From Aquirufa aurantiipilula (GTDB lineage: Bacteria; Bacteroidota; Bacteroidia; Cytophagales; Spirosomataceae), in assembly GCF_019923745.1 (NCBI RefSeq), contig NZ_JAANOG010000005.1, positions 62,001-126,000 of the forward strand: DNA of 64,000 nucleotides, read 5' to 3'. Both the position numbers and the translations under genes were made by a program. Within the stretch, counting starts at the first letter, position 1. Each line of letters starts with the position of its first letter. Of the stretch, positions 24,599-33,874 are shown one piece after another. The notes below the pieces were generated by a model that saw only the letters and a program-made list of their open reading frames with translations, was not told where the DNA came from and ran no database searches.

Positions 24599-26719
24599 TT
24601 AAACGGTAATCCAAGTTCCTTCTCGTAAACTCCTTAATGCCGCGAAGGAAGCTTTCGTTGTGTTATAAATTTCATCAAATGGGATTAGTGGCCCTTTACC
24701 TTGCTTGACACTTTCTATCAACCCCTTAAATTGGTCTTTATGACCTTTATCTAAAGTTCCACCCATGGAACTAAAACCCTTAAATCCATAAGCACTAAGC
24801 TTTCTGAAATTATCTACAATTAATGTTCTCCCTTGTGAATAAACTTCTATCCGCTCTTTGGCATAGGCCTTACTACCATTAGCAAAATAATTAATGACCC
24901 CTTGCGATCCATTCTCAAATTTCAAGGTAATAATCGCATTATCGGTCTGTTCCGTTGGATTTTTGCCTAAAGCGCTCATGGTCACTTCTGCCACCTTGCT
25001 TCCAGTTAAATACACCATCAAATCGATAAAATGGCATGCTTCCCCCACAATTCTCCCACCTCCAACTTGCAAGTCCTGAACCCATACATCGGCAGGAATA
25101 AAGCCTGCATTCATCGTTGCAATGATATTCAACGAATCTGTACTTCCTCCTAGTAATGTTTTTGCTTGTCTAATAAAGGGAGAAAATCTGCGATTAAATC
25201 CAACGGTTAAGGTCAAAGACGCTTCTTTTGATTGATAGACTTGTCTAATGTCTTCCAATTGTTCCTCGTTGATAGCTAAGGGTTTTTCCACAAAAACGTG
25301 TTTCCCAGCTTGCAATGATTCCTTCACCATCTGGGCATGTGCATCATGTCTGGTTGTGATTAAAACCAAGTCTACTTCTTCATCCTGTAATATTTGGTGG
25401 TAGTCTGTGGTACTAAATTCAAACCCATATTTATTGGCCAATGATTTGGCTGTCAGTCCACCAGCACTTGAAATATATTTATACTGAGCTCCGCTATTTT
25501 TCAAGGCAGGCATCATCGTCATTTTAGTAAAATTTCCTGCCCCGATAATACCAATCACCCCCGATGACTTTTGAGCTACATAAGCCTTGCCTGAAACGAC
25601 CGTCTGGTTCCAATCAATGGTGTCAGGATATTCTAAAATAGAGGCAATGGAGCCTCCTCCCATTTTATTATAAATCTGCAAATAATCCGCCAAAGGAACT
25701 CTTTCTGTAATTAAATCGGCTACATGTAATCTTTTGGTAGCTAACGCAGTCAATATGGCTTCAAAATTTCTCTTTTCTGTCCAACGAACATAGCCGATGG
25801 GATAGTCTACACCCTTTTGTTCATAATCTTCATCATATCTTCCAGGACCATAAGAACAAGAAACTTGAAAACTTAGCTCTTTTTTGAAAAAGTCGGCACG
25901 TTGTATATCCAATCCGATGACTCCCACTAGGACTATTTTACCACGCTTCCGGCTCATTTGAGCAGCTTGACTGATGACCTCGTCACTTTTGGTGGAAGCA
26001 GTAATAATAACAGCATCAGCTCCCACTTGGTGGGTTAGGGACTCCACCGTTTTCACCACATCCGTATGATTGGATTGGAAGGCATGAACCCCTTTCTTTT
26101 GGGCTAATTCAACTTTCTGTATATCAAAATCAAAACCAATCACTTGGCAACCATTGGCCAAAAGTAATTCTGCTGTAATCAGGCCGATTAAACCTAATCC
26201 GATTACAACAACTGTTTCTCCAAAACTTGGATTGATTAGGCGGATTCCTTGTAAGCCAATCGAACCAATGACAGTAAACGCTGCTTCTTCATCACTGACA
26301 TTATCTGGGATTTTGGCTACTAAATTTTGTGGAATACACACCACTTCGGCATGATGCCCATTGCTGGCTACACGATCGCCTATGGCAAAATCTTTTACCC
26401 CTTCTCCTACAGCAACCACCTCACCCACATTGCAATACCCAAGAGGTAAAGGTTCATCTAATTTATTAAAAACAGCCTCCAAGGTTGGGATTAAACCTTC
26501 CGTTTTAATTTTATCTAAAACCTGTTTTACCTTATCGGGCTGTTGCCTTGCTTTTGAAATGAGATTCCCTTTCCCAAACTCCACCAGCATTTTTTCTGTT
26601 CCTAAAGAAACTAATGAACGTCTTGTTTTTATCAAAACAGCTCCTTTCCTAACCAATGGTGCAGGAACTTCTTCTAAGAGGGTATCTCCCTTTTTTAAAT
26701 CTTGAATTATTTGAAGCAT
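24599..26719 (-). CDS. Fusion: zinc-type alcohol dehydrogenase and Gfo/Idh/MocA oxidoreductase
   Basis: A 706-residue two-domain protein. Residues 1 to about 365 are a medium-chain dehydrogenase (PLPLGYCNVGEVVAVGEGV; Rossmann segment VVVIGLGLIGLITAELL; GKIVLVGVIGL). From about 390 a Gfo/Idh/MocA domain follows (GVIGIGNFTKM-like Rossmann start at GVIGIIGAGNFTK; VEKPLAINEEQLEDI with the EKP catalytic Lys motif; GGGRIVGEACHFIDLM). Fusions of this type occur in polysaccharide loci next to heparinase-like genes. The substrate is unknown; two redox steps on one sugar are plausible, for example oxidation then reduction to invert a centre. It is the first gene of a tight four-gene run. Confidence 0.92.
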   Translation of the reverse strand: MLQIIQDLKKGDTLLEEVPAPLVRKGAVLIKTRRSLVSLGTEKMLVEFGKGNLISKARQQPDKVKQVLDKIKTEGLIPTLEAVFNKLDEPLPLGYCNVGEVVAVGEGVKDFAIGDRVASNGHHAEVVCIPQNLVAKIPDNVSDEEAAFTVIGSIGLQGIRLINPSFGETVVVIGLGLIGLITAELLLANGCQVIGFDFDIQKVELAQKKGVHAFQSNHTDVVKTVESLTHQVGADAVIITASTKSDEVISQAAQMSRKRGKIVLVGVIGLDIQRADFFKKELSFQVSCSYGPGRYDEDYEQKGVDYPIGYVRWTEKRNFEAILTALATKRLHVADLITERVPLADYLQIYNKMGGGSIASILEYPDTIDWNQTVVSGKAYVAQKSSGVIGIIGAGNFTKMTMMPALKNSGAQYKYISSAGGLTAKSLANKYGFEFSTTDYHQILQDEEVDLVLITTRHDAHAQMVKESLQAGKHVFVEKPLAINEEQLEDIRQVYQSKEASLTLTVGFNRRFSPFIRQAKTLLGGSTDSLNIIATMNAGFIPADVWVQDLQVGGGRIVGEACHFIDLMVYLTGSKVAEVTMSALGKNPTEQTDNAIITLKFENGSQGVINYFANGSKAYAKERIEVYSQGRTLIVDNFRKLSAYGFKGFSSMGGTLDKGHKDQFKGLIESVKQGKGPLIPFDEIYNTTKASFAALRSLREGTWITV

Positions 26720-26734
26720 ATAATATTCATGTAA

Positions 26735-27511
26735 TTAAAAATTGCCCTTTCTTAAAACTTCCCTTTTCTCCAACTTATTAGGGTAATTGATTAATACCGC
26801 CTTGTATTTCCCTTTAAAAACAAATAGACTACCTGCCGCTGCACCAATGACCCCAAACTCTTTCATTAAATTGGATAAATCAGCTAAGGTTGCTGCTCCT
26901 CCTATGACAGTCATGGGTAACGTCAATTGCTTACGCATTTCTCTAATGAGTTTGATATCATAACCCGACATCAGCCCGTCACGGTCCACCGAATTAATCA
27001 CAATTTCACCAGCACCAAAGTCTTGACATTTTTTAGCAAATTCTACTGGGGAAAGACCATGAGATTTTTTCCCATTTAAGGTTACCACCTCTTGTTTGCC
27101 AAATAAACCTTTAGCTTTTACATCAATGACGACCACAATACTCTGTGAACCAACCGCATGGGCCATGGATTGAATAATTTCGGGGTTTTCAACAGCAGCG
27201 GAACTTATGGCTACCTTTTCTATCCCCAAAGAAATGATCTTTTTTACTTGTTCGATCGTCTGTACACCTCCTCCATAACATAAGGGCATCCGACTCTCCA
27301 TAGCCAACATGCGAATCAACTCAAAATCTGGCTCTCTTTGCTCTACTGAGGCATCAATATCCAATACCATGAGTTCGTCTACCTCTTTCTCATTGAATAT
27401 TTTAACCGCGTTTAATGGGTCTCCTACATATTTCCCTTCTTTAAACTTTTCCGTTTTAACTAAGCCTTTATTTCGAATTAAAAGACAAGGTATGATCCGA
27501 GGTCTTAGCAT
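26735..27511 (-). CDS. HisF-like subunit of a sugar amidotransferase system (trio 1)
   Basis: A 258-residue HisF-fold protein (beta/alpha barrel; GAGEIVINSVDRDGLMSGYD). Compared with histidine-pathway HisF, the catalytic Asp11 is Leu here (IIPCLLIRN), while Asp130 is kept (VVVIDVKA). Loss of Asp11 argues against imidazole-glycerol phosphate synthesis. With HisH-like and WbpG-like genes directly upstream it matches the LPS HisF2/HisH2/WbpG systems, in which glutamine-derived ammonia converts a sugar acetamido group to acetamidino. It is cytosolic and is the last gene of the trio, two bases after the HisH-like stop. Confidence 0.88.
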   Translation of the reverse strand: MLRPRIIPCLLIRNKGLVKTEKFKEGKYVGDPLNAVKIFNEKEVDELMVLDIDASVEQREPDFELIRMLAMESRMPLCYGGGVQTIEQVKKIISLGIEKVAISSAAVENPEIIQSMAHAVGSQSIVVVIDVKAKGLFGKQEVVTLNGKKSHGLSPVEFAKKCQDFGAGEIVINSVDRDGLMSGYDIKLIREMRKQLTLPMTVIGGAATLADLSNLMKEFGVIGAAAGSLFVFKGKYKAVLINYPNKLEKREVLRKGNF

Positions 27512-27513
27512 AT

Positions 27514-28149
27514 TTATACTTGGGAAAAATTATAAAAAATATTGATGCCGTTTTGATGACTCTTCTCTGGATGAAATTGCATCCCATAGACGTTTTCATG
27601 GTGTACAGCAGACGCAAATGAAATTCCGTAGTCGGTAGTACTTAAGATATCTTGTGTGTTTTGACAATCAAAATAATAACTATGCAAAAAATAAAATCCC
27701 TCTTCAGGGTCTACCTGATTGAGAATGGTGTGCTCTTGTTTAATATTAACTGTATTCCAACCTAAATGAGGTAAATAAGGCTTTTGCTTAAATACCGATT
27801 CATCAAATTTCCTCACTTTACCTTTAATCCAACCAAATCCTTGGAGATTCCCTTCCTCACTATTTTCTGCTAATAATTGCATCCCTACACATATACCTAG
27901 AATCGGCTTCTTCTCTCCTAAAACCATTTCGTCTAAAAATACTTTTAAACCTGAATCATTCAATGTTTTCATGGTTTCATCAAATGCCCCTACTCCTGGT
28001 AATATTAAATGACTTGCTTTGACCAATTCCTTGGGCTCAGAAGAAATAAAAAAGTCAATATTCCCCTTTTTATAAATATTAGAAATGGAAAAAATATTTC
28101 CAGATCCATAATTCACTATTCCTATTTTAGCCTTTTTATTAAGATCCAT
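27514..28149 (-). CDS. HisH-like glutamine amidotransferase subunit (trio 1)
   Basis: A 211-residue class I glutaminase. The nucleophile is Cys87 in LGICVGMQLL; the His-Glu pair is in GMQFHPEKSH; LPGVGAFDETM is the oxyanion-side strand. It releases ammonia from glutamine for its HisF-like partner, which ends the trio two bases downstream. In WbpG-type systems the ammonia is passed to the PP-loop amidotransferase. A canonical histidine-operon HisH would be flanked by other his genes, and none is present. All catalytic residues are intact. Confidence 0.9.
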   Translation of the reverse strand: MDLNKKAKIGIVNYGSGNIFSISNIYKKGNIDFFISSEPKELVKASHLILPGVGAFDETMKTLNDSGLKVFLDEMVLGEKKPILGICVGMQLLAENSEEGNLQGFGWIKGKVRKFDESVFKQKPYLPHLGWNTVNIKQEHTILNQVDPEEGFYFLHSYYFDCQNTQDILSTTDYGISFASAVHHENVYGMQFHPEKSHQNGINIFYNFSQV

Positions 28150-28150
28150 T

Positions 28151-29290
28151 TTATCTTTTCCCTGCTTTTTCTATCCCCAACATTTTAAACAATTTGGCAC
28201 CGATTTTATAAATGCTTTCTTGCGATTTATAATCCTTATAAGTCTTATTAGGTGCATCGAAATAACCTTGCAATTCCTCTGTTGGGATCCCCAATTTATT
28301 CGCTATATATTCAAAATCATGCTGAATCACAGATGGGTCAAAAGGACTACATTTCAGTTTTTCGAGAGCTTCATCGCGTTTCATTTGCCCAGTCACAATC
28401 AAACTAGAATATTGAACCCTTCGAACATCATAACCAAACTTCTTTGGCAACCAATAGCTCTCATAGAATTTCGTAAATCTAGACTCAAAATGCTTTTGAG
28501 GATATGGTTGCCAACCAAACTTATCTTGCAATAATTGCATGGCTTCCGTTTTAATGTAGGGCACATAATTCAGTGGCTTAATGACTTTAATTCCTCTTAA
28601 ATAAGGTAGAAATAATTTATGCCAAAGGATACTCGTCAACGGATACTTTTTCAAAGGCTTTCTACCAAATTTTTGATGGATATCATTCAACTGAATTACA
28701 TCCGATTGATAATACATCCATTCAATCGGGTTGCGGATGCACTCCGTAGAGAAATTAGCTCCTGTCAATATATATTTCACCTTATACTTGGATGCAAAAT
28801 TGTACATCGTGGCAAAAAAAGCATGGTCTTGTGGGGTATCAATATGAGGAACTCCAGCCTTAAAGTAGGATAACTGGAGATCTTTCATTTCTTCCCAATC
28901 AATCACTTCTGTATACAAATCCAGCTTGAGATGATCTACAATACGTTCGATATTATTCACAGCAATTTGTGAATTCCAGCCTGCATCCACGTGAAATACT
29001 AAAGGTCTTAATCCTAGTACCTCTTTAGCTACATAAACTAAATAAGAACTATCAATACCTCCGCTCATTCCTATGATACAATCAAAGTCTTTCCCTTCTC
29101 CCTCTTTTTTAATTTTTTCAACCACTTTTTGTAGCTCTTTCATCCCCTTTTCTCCAGTATCCCAATGAGGTAAAGTGTGGGTATAATAAGTGTTACAGTG
29201 ATCGCAAACTCCTTTTTCATCAAATACGATTTGGGAGTCAGAAGTATCCATGACACAATTCGTACAAATCTGATAATTAGTATTACTCAT
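28151..29290 (-). CDS. N-acetyl sugar amidotransferase, WbpG/PseA-like (trio 1)
   Basis: A 379-residue PP-loop ATPase from the Met at 29290. An upstream ATG at 29320 would overlap asnB by 20 bases and add ten residues before the usual start. Cysteines CTNC and CDHC suggest a zinc knuckle. The PP-loop is IIGMSGGIDSSYLVY. It adenylates the sugar acetamido oxygen and uses ammonia from the HisH/HisF pair to form an acetamidino group. Targets in related loci are diacetamido-uronic acids or nonulosonic acids. HisH-like and HisF-like genes follow within three bases each. A second version of the trio is at 52592-55121. Confidence 0.9.
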   Translation of the reverse strand: MSNTNYQICTNCVMDTSDSQIVFDEKGVCDHCNTYYTHTLPHWDTGEKGMKELQKVVEKIKKEGEGKDFDCIIGMSGGIDSSYLVYVAKEVLGLRPLVFHVDAGWNSQIAVNNIERIVDHLKLDLYTEVIDWEEMKDLQLSYFKAGVPHIDTPQDHAFFATMYNFASKYKVKYILTGANFSTECIRNPIEWMYYQSDVIQLNDIHQKFGRKPLKKYPLTSILWHKLFLPYLRGIKVIKPLNYVPYIKTEAMQLLQDKFGWQPYPQKHFESRFTKFYESYWLPKKFGYDVRRVQYSSLIVTGQMKRDEALEKLKCSPFDPSVIQHDFEYIANKLGIPTEELQGYFDAPNKTYKDYKSQESIYKIGAKLFKMLGIEKAGKR

Positions 29291-29300
29291 AAAATGAAGT

Positions 29301-31187
29301 TTATATGCCTTTCTTGTCAAGCCATATTTGCTGACAAAGCATCGAAAACAATAAATAAGAATGATCTTCTTTCCCCGAAAATTGTTCGTTCAACAATTGT
29401 TGTACCTGCTGTGGACGAAAAATCCCCTGAATTTCTAATCTCTGTTGATCAAAATAATGATTAATGATAGCGTTTCTCTTGGAAAACCATGATCGAATGG
29501 GAAGGGCAAATCCTGCTTTTTCTCGATAAATCACCTCTTTAGGTAAATAAGGCTCCATCGCTTTCTTTAAAATATACTTCTGTTGTCCATTTTTCAACAT
29601 GAGATTCCTCGGAACCGAGTTCATCAATTGTACCATTTCAAAATCCAAAAATGGCACTCGAACTTCTAACCCCACCGCCATGCTCATTTTATCTGTGTAA
29701 GATAAATTCAATGCAAGCAAATCAAATTGTTGATCTGCTTGTAACATGGTTGAGAAGGTATCTACATGAGCATGTTGATCTAAAAATTCCACTAAATCCT
29801 GTCCAGGTTTTTCCACTTGCTGTTCCACAAACAAGGACTTAATCTGTTCTCCTCCACCCCACATAAAATAGCTGGCTATGCGTTCATGGGAGGGTTGCCC
29901 AGCTGCTTTTGCCAATTTTTTAAATCTCCTGTAAATGGTGCTAAATTTTCCAGATATTGTGGATGGCAATACGCTTCCTATGGTGGCTAATGTCTTCTTT
30001 GTCAAAGTTGACATATCTAAAATCATTTTTTCTGCCTGATAGCGACGATAGCCCGCCAAATATTCATCTGCTCCTTGTCCACTTAGCATGACTTTCACTC
30101 CGTCTTTTCGAGCACTTTGGCAAATTAAAAATGTATTAATGGCTGCTGGATCAGAAATGCCATCTTCCATGAAATCAATGAGCGTTGGGAGCAAACTTAA
30201 AAACTCTGATTCCGCTTGAATGATATGCAATTTTAAACCTAATTTCTTGGCCATTAAGGATGCATAATACAAATCTGAGCTTTGTCCATCTAAAGAATTA
30301 TCTTCCTTAGAAAATGAAATCGTATAAGCTGATTGAATATTTGCTTTTGCCTGAACTGCTTCAAAAGCAATGGAAGATGAATCTAATCCACCACTCAAAA
30401 AAAGTGAAATGGGAACATCGGCTATCAGTTGCCTTCTAACGGCTTTTTCTAAGGTTGCATGCAATTGCTCAGTCAAGACTTCCTCTGAGCATTGACTGAT
30501 TGGCGATTGTAAATGATTAAAAAGTGGTTTGGAATCAACTAATTTACCTTCCGAATATCGATGATATATCCCTGGCTGCACTTTCATAAACTCCTCATAC
30601 ATGGTATAGGGTTCAGGAACATACATAAAGGCCAGCTGTTCTACCAAAGATTGCTTTCTGACGGTTCTTTTTAAATTTTTAAAAGCTAGTAAGCCTTTCA
30701 CTTCAGAAGAAAAAAACACGGAGTCCCCTTGGTCAGAAAAATACAAGGGTTTAATCCCTATGGGATCACGCAAAACGTGTAATTCTTTTGCTTCTTGATC
30801 ATAAATCGCTAAAGCAAATATCCCGTTCAACTGGGATAAAAAGGCATATCCCTCTCGAGCAAATCCCTCCAAAATCACCTCGGTGTCAGAACTTGACTTC
30901 CAAGCTATGGGTCCGTAGGTTGATTCTAAATAGGATTTAAGTTCTAGAAAATTATAGACTTCGCCATTATAAGTCATCACATATCTCCCTGACGAATCTT
31001 GCATGGGCTGATGACCTGCCGCACTTAAATCAATGATGGATAATCGAACCTGACCTAAATGAGCATCTCCCTCTCTGGAATGAAATATACCATCATCATC
31101 TGGCCCTCGATGGTGAATGGCTTGGATGGCTGCATTGATATCAAACTGTCCATTTTGGGAAGAGCTAATTGCTATAATTCCACACAT
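29301..31187 (-). CDS. asnB: Asparagine synthetase (glutamine-hydrolysing), surface-glycan type
   Basis: A 628-residue class II amidotransferase. Cys2 of MCGIIAISS is the glutaminase nucleophile; residues to about 210 form that domain (ERGD-like segments RHRGPDDDG-type IHHRGPDDDG and MTYNGEVYNF). The synthetase domain carries the PP-loop LFLSGGLDSSSIAFEA. Proteins of this family in O-antigen loci amidate uronic acids to uronamides (WbpS-like) rather than make free asparagine. The position between a glycosyltransferase and an amidotransferase trio supports that role. The start directly follows the glycosyltransferase stop. True asparagine synthesis cannot be excluded from motifs alone. Confidence 0.93.
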   Translation of the reverse strand: MCGIIAISSSQNGQFDINAAIQAIHHRGPDDDGIFHSREGDAHLGQVRLSIIDLSAAGHQPMQDSSGRYVMTYNGEVYNFLELKSYLESTYGPIAWKSSSDTEVILEGFAREGYAFLSQLNGIFALAIYDQEAKELHVLRDPIGIKPLYFSDQGDSVFFSSEVKGLLAFKNLKRTVRKQSLVEQLAFMYVPEPYTMYEEFMKVQPGIYHRYSEGKLVDSKPLFNHLQSPISQCSEEVLTEQLHATLEKAVRRQLIADVPISLFLSGGLDSSSIAFEAVQAKANIQSAYTISFSKEDNSLDGQSSDLYYASLMAKKLGLKLHIIQAESEFLSLLPTLIDFMEDGISDPAAINTFLICQSARKDGVKVMLSGQGADEYLAGYRRYQAEKMILDMSTLTKKTLATIGSVLPSTISGKFSTIYRRFKKLAKAAGQPSHERIASYFMWGGGEQIKSLFVEQQVEKPGQDLVEFLDQHAHVDTFSTMLQADQQFDLLALNLSYTDKMSMAVGLEVRVPFLDFEMVQLMNSVPRNLMLKNGQQKYILKKAMEPYLPKEVIYREKAGFALPIRSWFSKRNAIINHYFDQQRLEIQGIFRPQQVQQLLNEQFSGKEDHSYLLFSMLCQQIWLDKKGI

Positions 31188-32318
31188 CTATTCCTGAAAA
31201 TTATAATATTTTTTTGCAACTAATCTCATGGAGCATTCCTGATCAAACAACTCCAAGGCTTCTTTTGAAGGCACATACGGTTTTTTTACAATTTCATTCG
31301 AATAATCAAGCGCTTTATCAAACCAATCTTGATCTTTTAAATCAACTACAAAAATTCTTTCACGCATACATGCTGCAACACTTTCTATCCAAGGGTTATA
31401 CGTGACTACGACACAGCATCCACAAAAGATGGATTCATAAACACTTCTAGGTGATGAATCACTCATAGGTATAGAAATTGCCATTTTACTTTTGGACAAT
31501 ACTTGGTATATGTCATTCTTTGACGGTAATCTACCTAAATGAGTATCCGTCGGTTTTAATTTAGCCAGTATTATGTCTTTATAATGTTGCTCCCAAAACG
31601 GATAAAACATAACAATGGGAGATTTTGACTTACTAGTATCTCGGCCATCTAGAATTTCCTCAATTCTATATAATGGATATAAGGCCCTTATCGAAACAAT
31701 CAACTCTCTATCAAATTTATTTGATACAATTTGCTGTATACTTGCCACATCTATCCCATATTGGATTACATCAGCTTCTTTTCCGCAAAGTTTCTTAATT
31801 CCATTTTTTAAATTCATTGAATCTACAATGATATGCTCTGCCGCTAATAGTGCTTTTATGGAAAAAAAATGATACAATTTGGATTGAAAAGGTCGGATTA
31901 AAATTTCATCTCCCTGGGGCGATCCTATATATTTAATATTGGCTAGCCAGCTAATAAAAAGATAATACATCGTATGAGCATGAAAGACGGCATTGGGGTA
32001 TTGTTTAGCTAATCTTTTAAGTTTCAATACTTGAAGTGGAAAAAACAATAGCTTAATTACATTTCTCCAAATATTACCAAATGATGTTTGACTATTTAAT
32101 AAGAGTTTGTCAATATTAACTAAGCGAAGAATATGGTCCTCATCATTCACTAATTTTGTATGCCCCTCAGATTCTATTAAATCAGTTGCAAATAGAACTT
32201 GTCTGTTAAGACAAATTTTCTTGATCATCCTATACCAATCAATGGCATGAAAATCCCTAGCATTACCTAAAAAAATAATCACATTTTCACTCATCTGTGA
32301 CCTATCAATATCATTCAT
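31188..32318 (-). CDS. Glycosyltransferase, GT4-like
   Basis: A 376-residue protein with a GT-B layout. The N-terminal half has short Rossmann strands (VIIFLGNARDFHAIDWYRM, AVFHAHTMYYLFISWL). The C-terminal half has the donor-site stretch SDSSPRSVYESIFCGCCVVV, typical of GT4 enzymes, where Glu contacts the nucleotide sugar. It is likely to add one sugar to the repeat unit. It overlaps the upstream SDR gene by eight bases; a start at Met9 would remove the overlap. Donor and acceptor are unknown. Confidence 0.8.
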   Translation of the reverse strand: MNDIDRSQMSENVIIFLGNARDFHAIDWYRMIKKICLNRQVLFATDLIESEGHTKLVNDEDHILRLVNIDKLLLNSQTSFGNIWRNVIKLLFFPLQVLKLKRLAKQYPNAVFHAHTMYYLFISWLANIKYIGSPQGDEILIRPFQSKLYHFFSIKALLAAEHIIVDSMNLKNGIKKLCGKEADVIQYGIDVASIQQIVSNKFDRELIVSIRALYPLYRIEEILDGRDTSKSKSPIVMFYPFWEQHYKDIILAKLKPTDTHLGRLPSKNDIYQVLSKSKMAISIPMSDSSPRSVYESIFCGCCVVVTYNPWIESVAACMRERIFVVDLKDQDWFDKALDYSNEIVKKPYVPSKEALELFDQECSMRLVAKKYYNFQE

Positions 32319-33174
32319 TATTCTTGGTTGAATTAAACGTTCTAATTAAACCTTCATGCAAATCTACTAAAGGGAACCACCCTAAATCAGAATTAATTTT
32401 TTTAATATCCGCAATAGTATTTAAAACCTCCCCTTTTCGTTCAATATTGGCATATCTTATTTTAGCAGTTGATTTAGAAATATGTATTAACATATCTACT
32501 AATTCACTGACTGAATAAGATGAACCTGAGCCCACATTATAACTGTTACAACCTTCTTTTTCTAAATCTACTGATAGTAAAATGGCTTCCACCAAATCGT
32601 CAATAAAAATATAATCCCGCTTTGGACGAGAGTCCTGAAGAAAAATTTCTTCATTGTTTAATTGGCTTATAATAGATGGCAATAAAAAAGAGCTTAATTG
32701 ATTTGGCCCATACACATTAAATGGCCTTAATATGACCGAATTCAATCCAAAATCCCTAGAATATGCATGGCAAAGATCCTCACATATTACTTTAGATTGA
32801 GTATACGGATTTAATGCACTTCTTTGATGCTTTTCATCAATAGGTAGATATTGTGGAATTCCATAAACATAAGAACTTATAAAAATAAATTTTGATTGAT
32901 TCTTTCTGGACTTCTCCAATAAATTTAAAGTTGATAATACATTATTTTGATAAAATATACTAGGCTTTTTAAACGATTCAGGGATATAGCTTTTCGCTGC
33001 CAAATGTATAATTATATCTACATCTGGAAGATTTTCAACATTGGTAATGTCGCATAAATCAAACTCGGAACTTGAAGGAATTTGAATAACTTGGTAATTC
33101 CTTCTACTCAATGCTTGACATAAATTTTTCCCTATAAAACCATTACTACCTGATACCAAAATCCGTTTCATCAT
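32311..33174 (-). CDS. NAD-dependent epimerase/dehydratase (extended SDR)
   Basis: A 287-residue extended SDR. The cofactor motif is VSGSNGFIGKN, the catalytic motif is YTQSK, and the substrate-side segment is ILRPFNVYGPNQ with DYIFIDDLVEAI. It acts on a nucleotide sugar as a 4-epimerase, reductase or dehydratase. Its start overlaps the nucleotidyltransferase stop by four bases, and the LegB-like dehydratase is two genes upstream. The three probably make one activated deoxy sugar: nucleotidylation, dehydration, then epimerisation or reduction. The exact product is unknown. Confidence 0.85.
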   Translation of the reverse strand: MMKRILVSGSNGFIGKNLCQALSRRNYQVIQIPSSSEFDLCDITNVENLPDVDIIIHLAAKSYIPESFKKPSIFYQNNVLSTLNLLEKSRKNQSKFIFISSYVYGIPQYLPIDEKHQRSALNPYTQSKVICEDLCHAYSRDFGLNSVILRPFNVYGPNQLSSFLLPSIISQLNNEEIFLQDSRPKRDYIFIDDLVEAILLSVDLEKEGCNSYNVGSGSSYSVSELVDMLIHISKSTAKIRYANIERKGEVLNTIADIKKINSDLGWFPLVDLHEGLIRTFNSTKNNE

Positions 33175-33872
33175 AAATTATTAATTTGTGGAAGTTCCTC
33201 TACAGCTCTTTCATAGTCATCAGGCCGTCCAATATCTAACCAATACCCATTAAATTCATGGATTTTCGGGTAGTGTTTTTTCTCGATCAATGCATTCATT
33301 AAATGATCAAAACCAAAAAAAGTATCAATTGGTATAAGATCTACATTTTTTTTACTCATCATATATACCCCCATACTGACCAAATAATCATTTTCCGGTT
33401 TCTCTTGAAATTGTATGAGTTCAGAGTTTTCATTTCGAATTAATACGCCATATTCAACCTTATCCTTCCTTAAGAAAGATGCAATGGTAAAGTTGGAATT
33501 ATTTGCAATATGCGAATGATAAAACTCTTCAAAATTAAGATCCGTCAAGATATCTCCATTCATCACTAAAAAATCTTCTGGCAAATCGGGAATAAGAGTC
33601 AAAGGACCCATAGTACTCAAGGGCTTTAATTCCAACGAATAATCTATTTTAATTCCCCATTTACTTCCATCACCAAAATAGGCCTGAATAATATCAGCAA
33701 TGTGATTAACAGTTAAGGTCACATGATTAAATCCTGCCTTTTTTAACTGCCTGATGATTATTTCAAGAATAGGAACATCCCCAATAGGAACAAGTGGTTT
33801 TGGCAAAGAAATCGTATATGGTTTTAATCTAGTACCTTTCCCTCCAGCAAGTATAATAGCTCTTTTACCCAT
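33171..33872 (-). CDS. Sugar-1-phosphate nucleotidyltransferase
   Basis: A 233-residue single-domain enzyme. The N-terminal signature is AIILAGGKGTRLKPYT followed by PKPLVPIGDVPI; the metal Asp is in FLVMNGDILTDLN; the C-terminal part has NGYWLDIGRPDDYERA. It activates a sugar phosphate with an NTP. The short form without a beta-helix domain resembles RmlA-like or GDP/UDP-type enzymes of legionaminic and heptose pathways. It lies between an SDR gene and the LegB-like gene with four-base overlap and two-base gap. The nucleotide used cannot be told from sequence. Confidence 0.9.
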   Translation of the reverse strand: MGKRAIILAGGKGTRLKPYTISLPKPLVPIGDVPILEIIIRQLKKAGFNHVTLTVNHIADIIQAYFGDGSKWGIKIDYSLELKPLSTMGPLTLIPDLPEDFLVMNGDILTDLNFEEFYHSHIANNSNFTIASFLRKDKVEYGVLIRNENSELIQFQEKPENDYLVSMGVYMMSKKNVDLIPIDTFFGFDHLMNALIEKKHYPKIHEFNGYWLDIGRPDDYERAVEELPQINNL

Positions 33873-33874
33873 AT

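Noticed and set aside
26361-26705. A 114-codon plus-strand open frame opposite the fused oxidoreductase
   Set aside because: It is antisense to well-conserved dehydrogenase coding sequence.
26735-28149. Histidine biosynthesis genes hisF and hisH
   Set aside because: The HisF-like protein lacks Asp11, a WbpG-like gene is coupled to them, and no other his genes are nearby.
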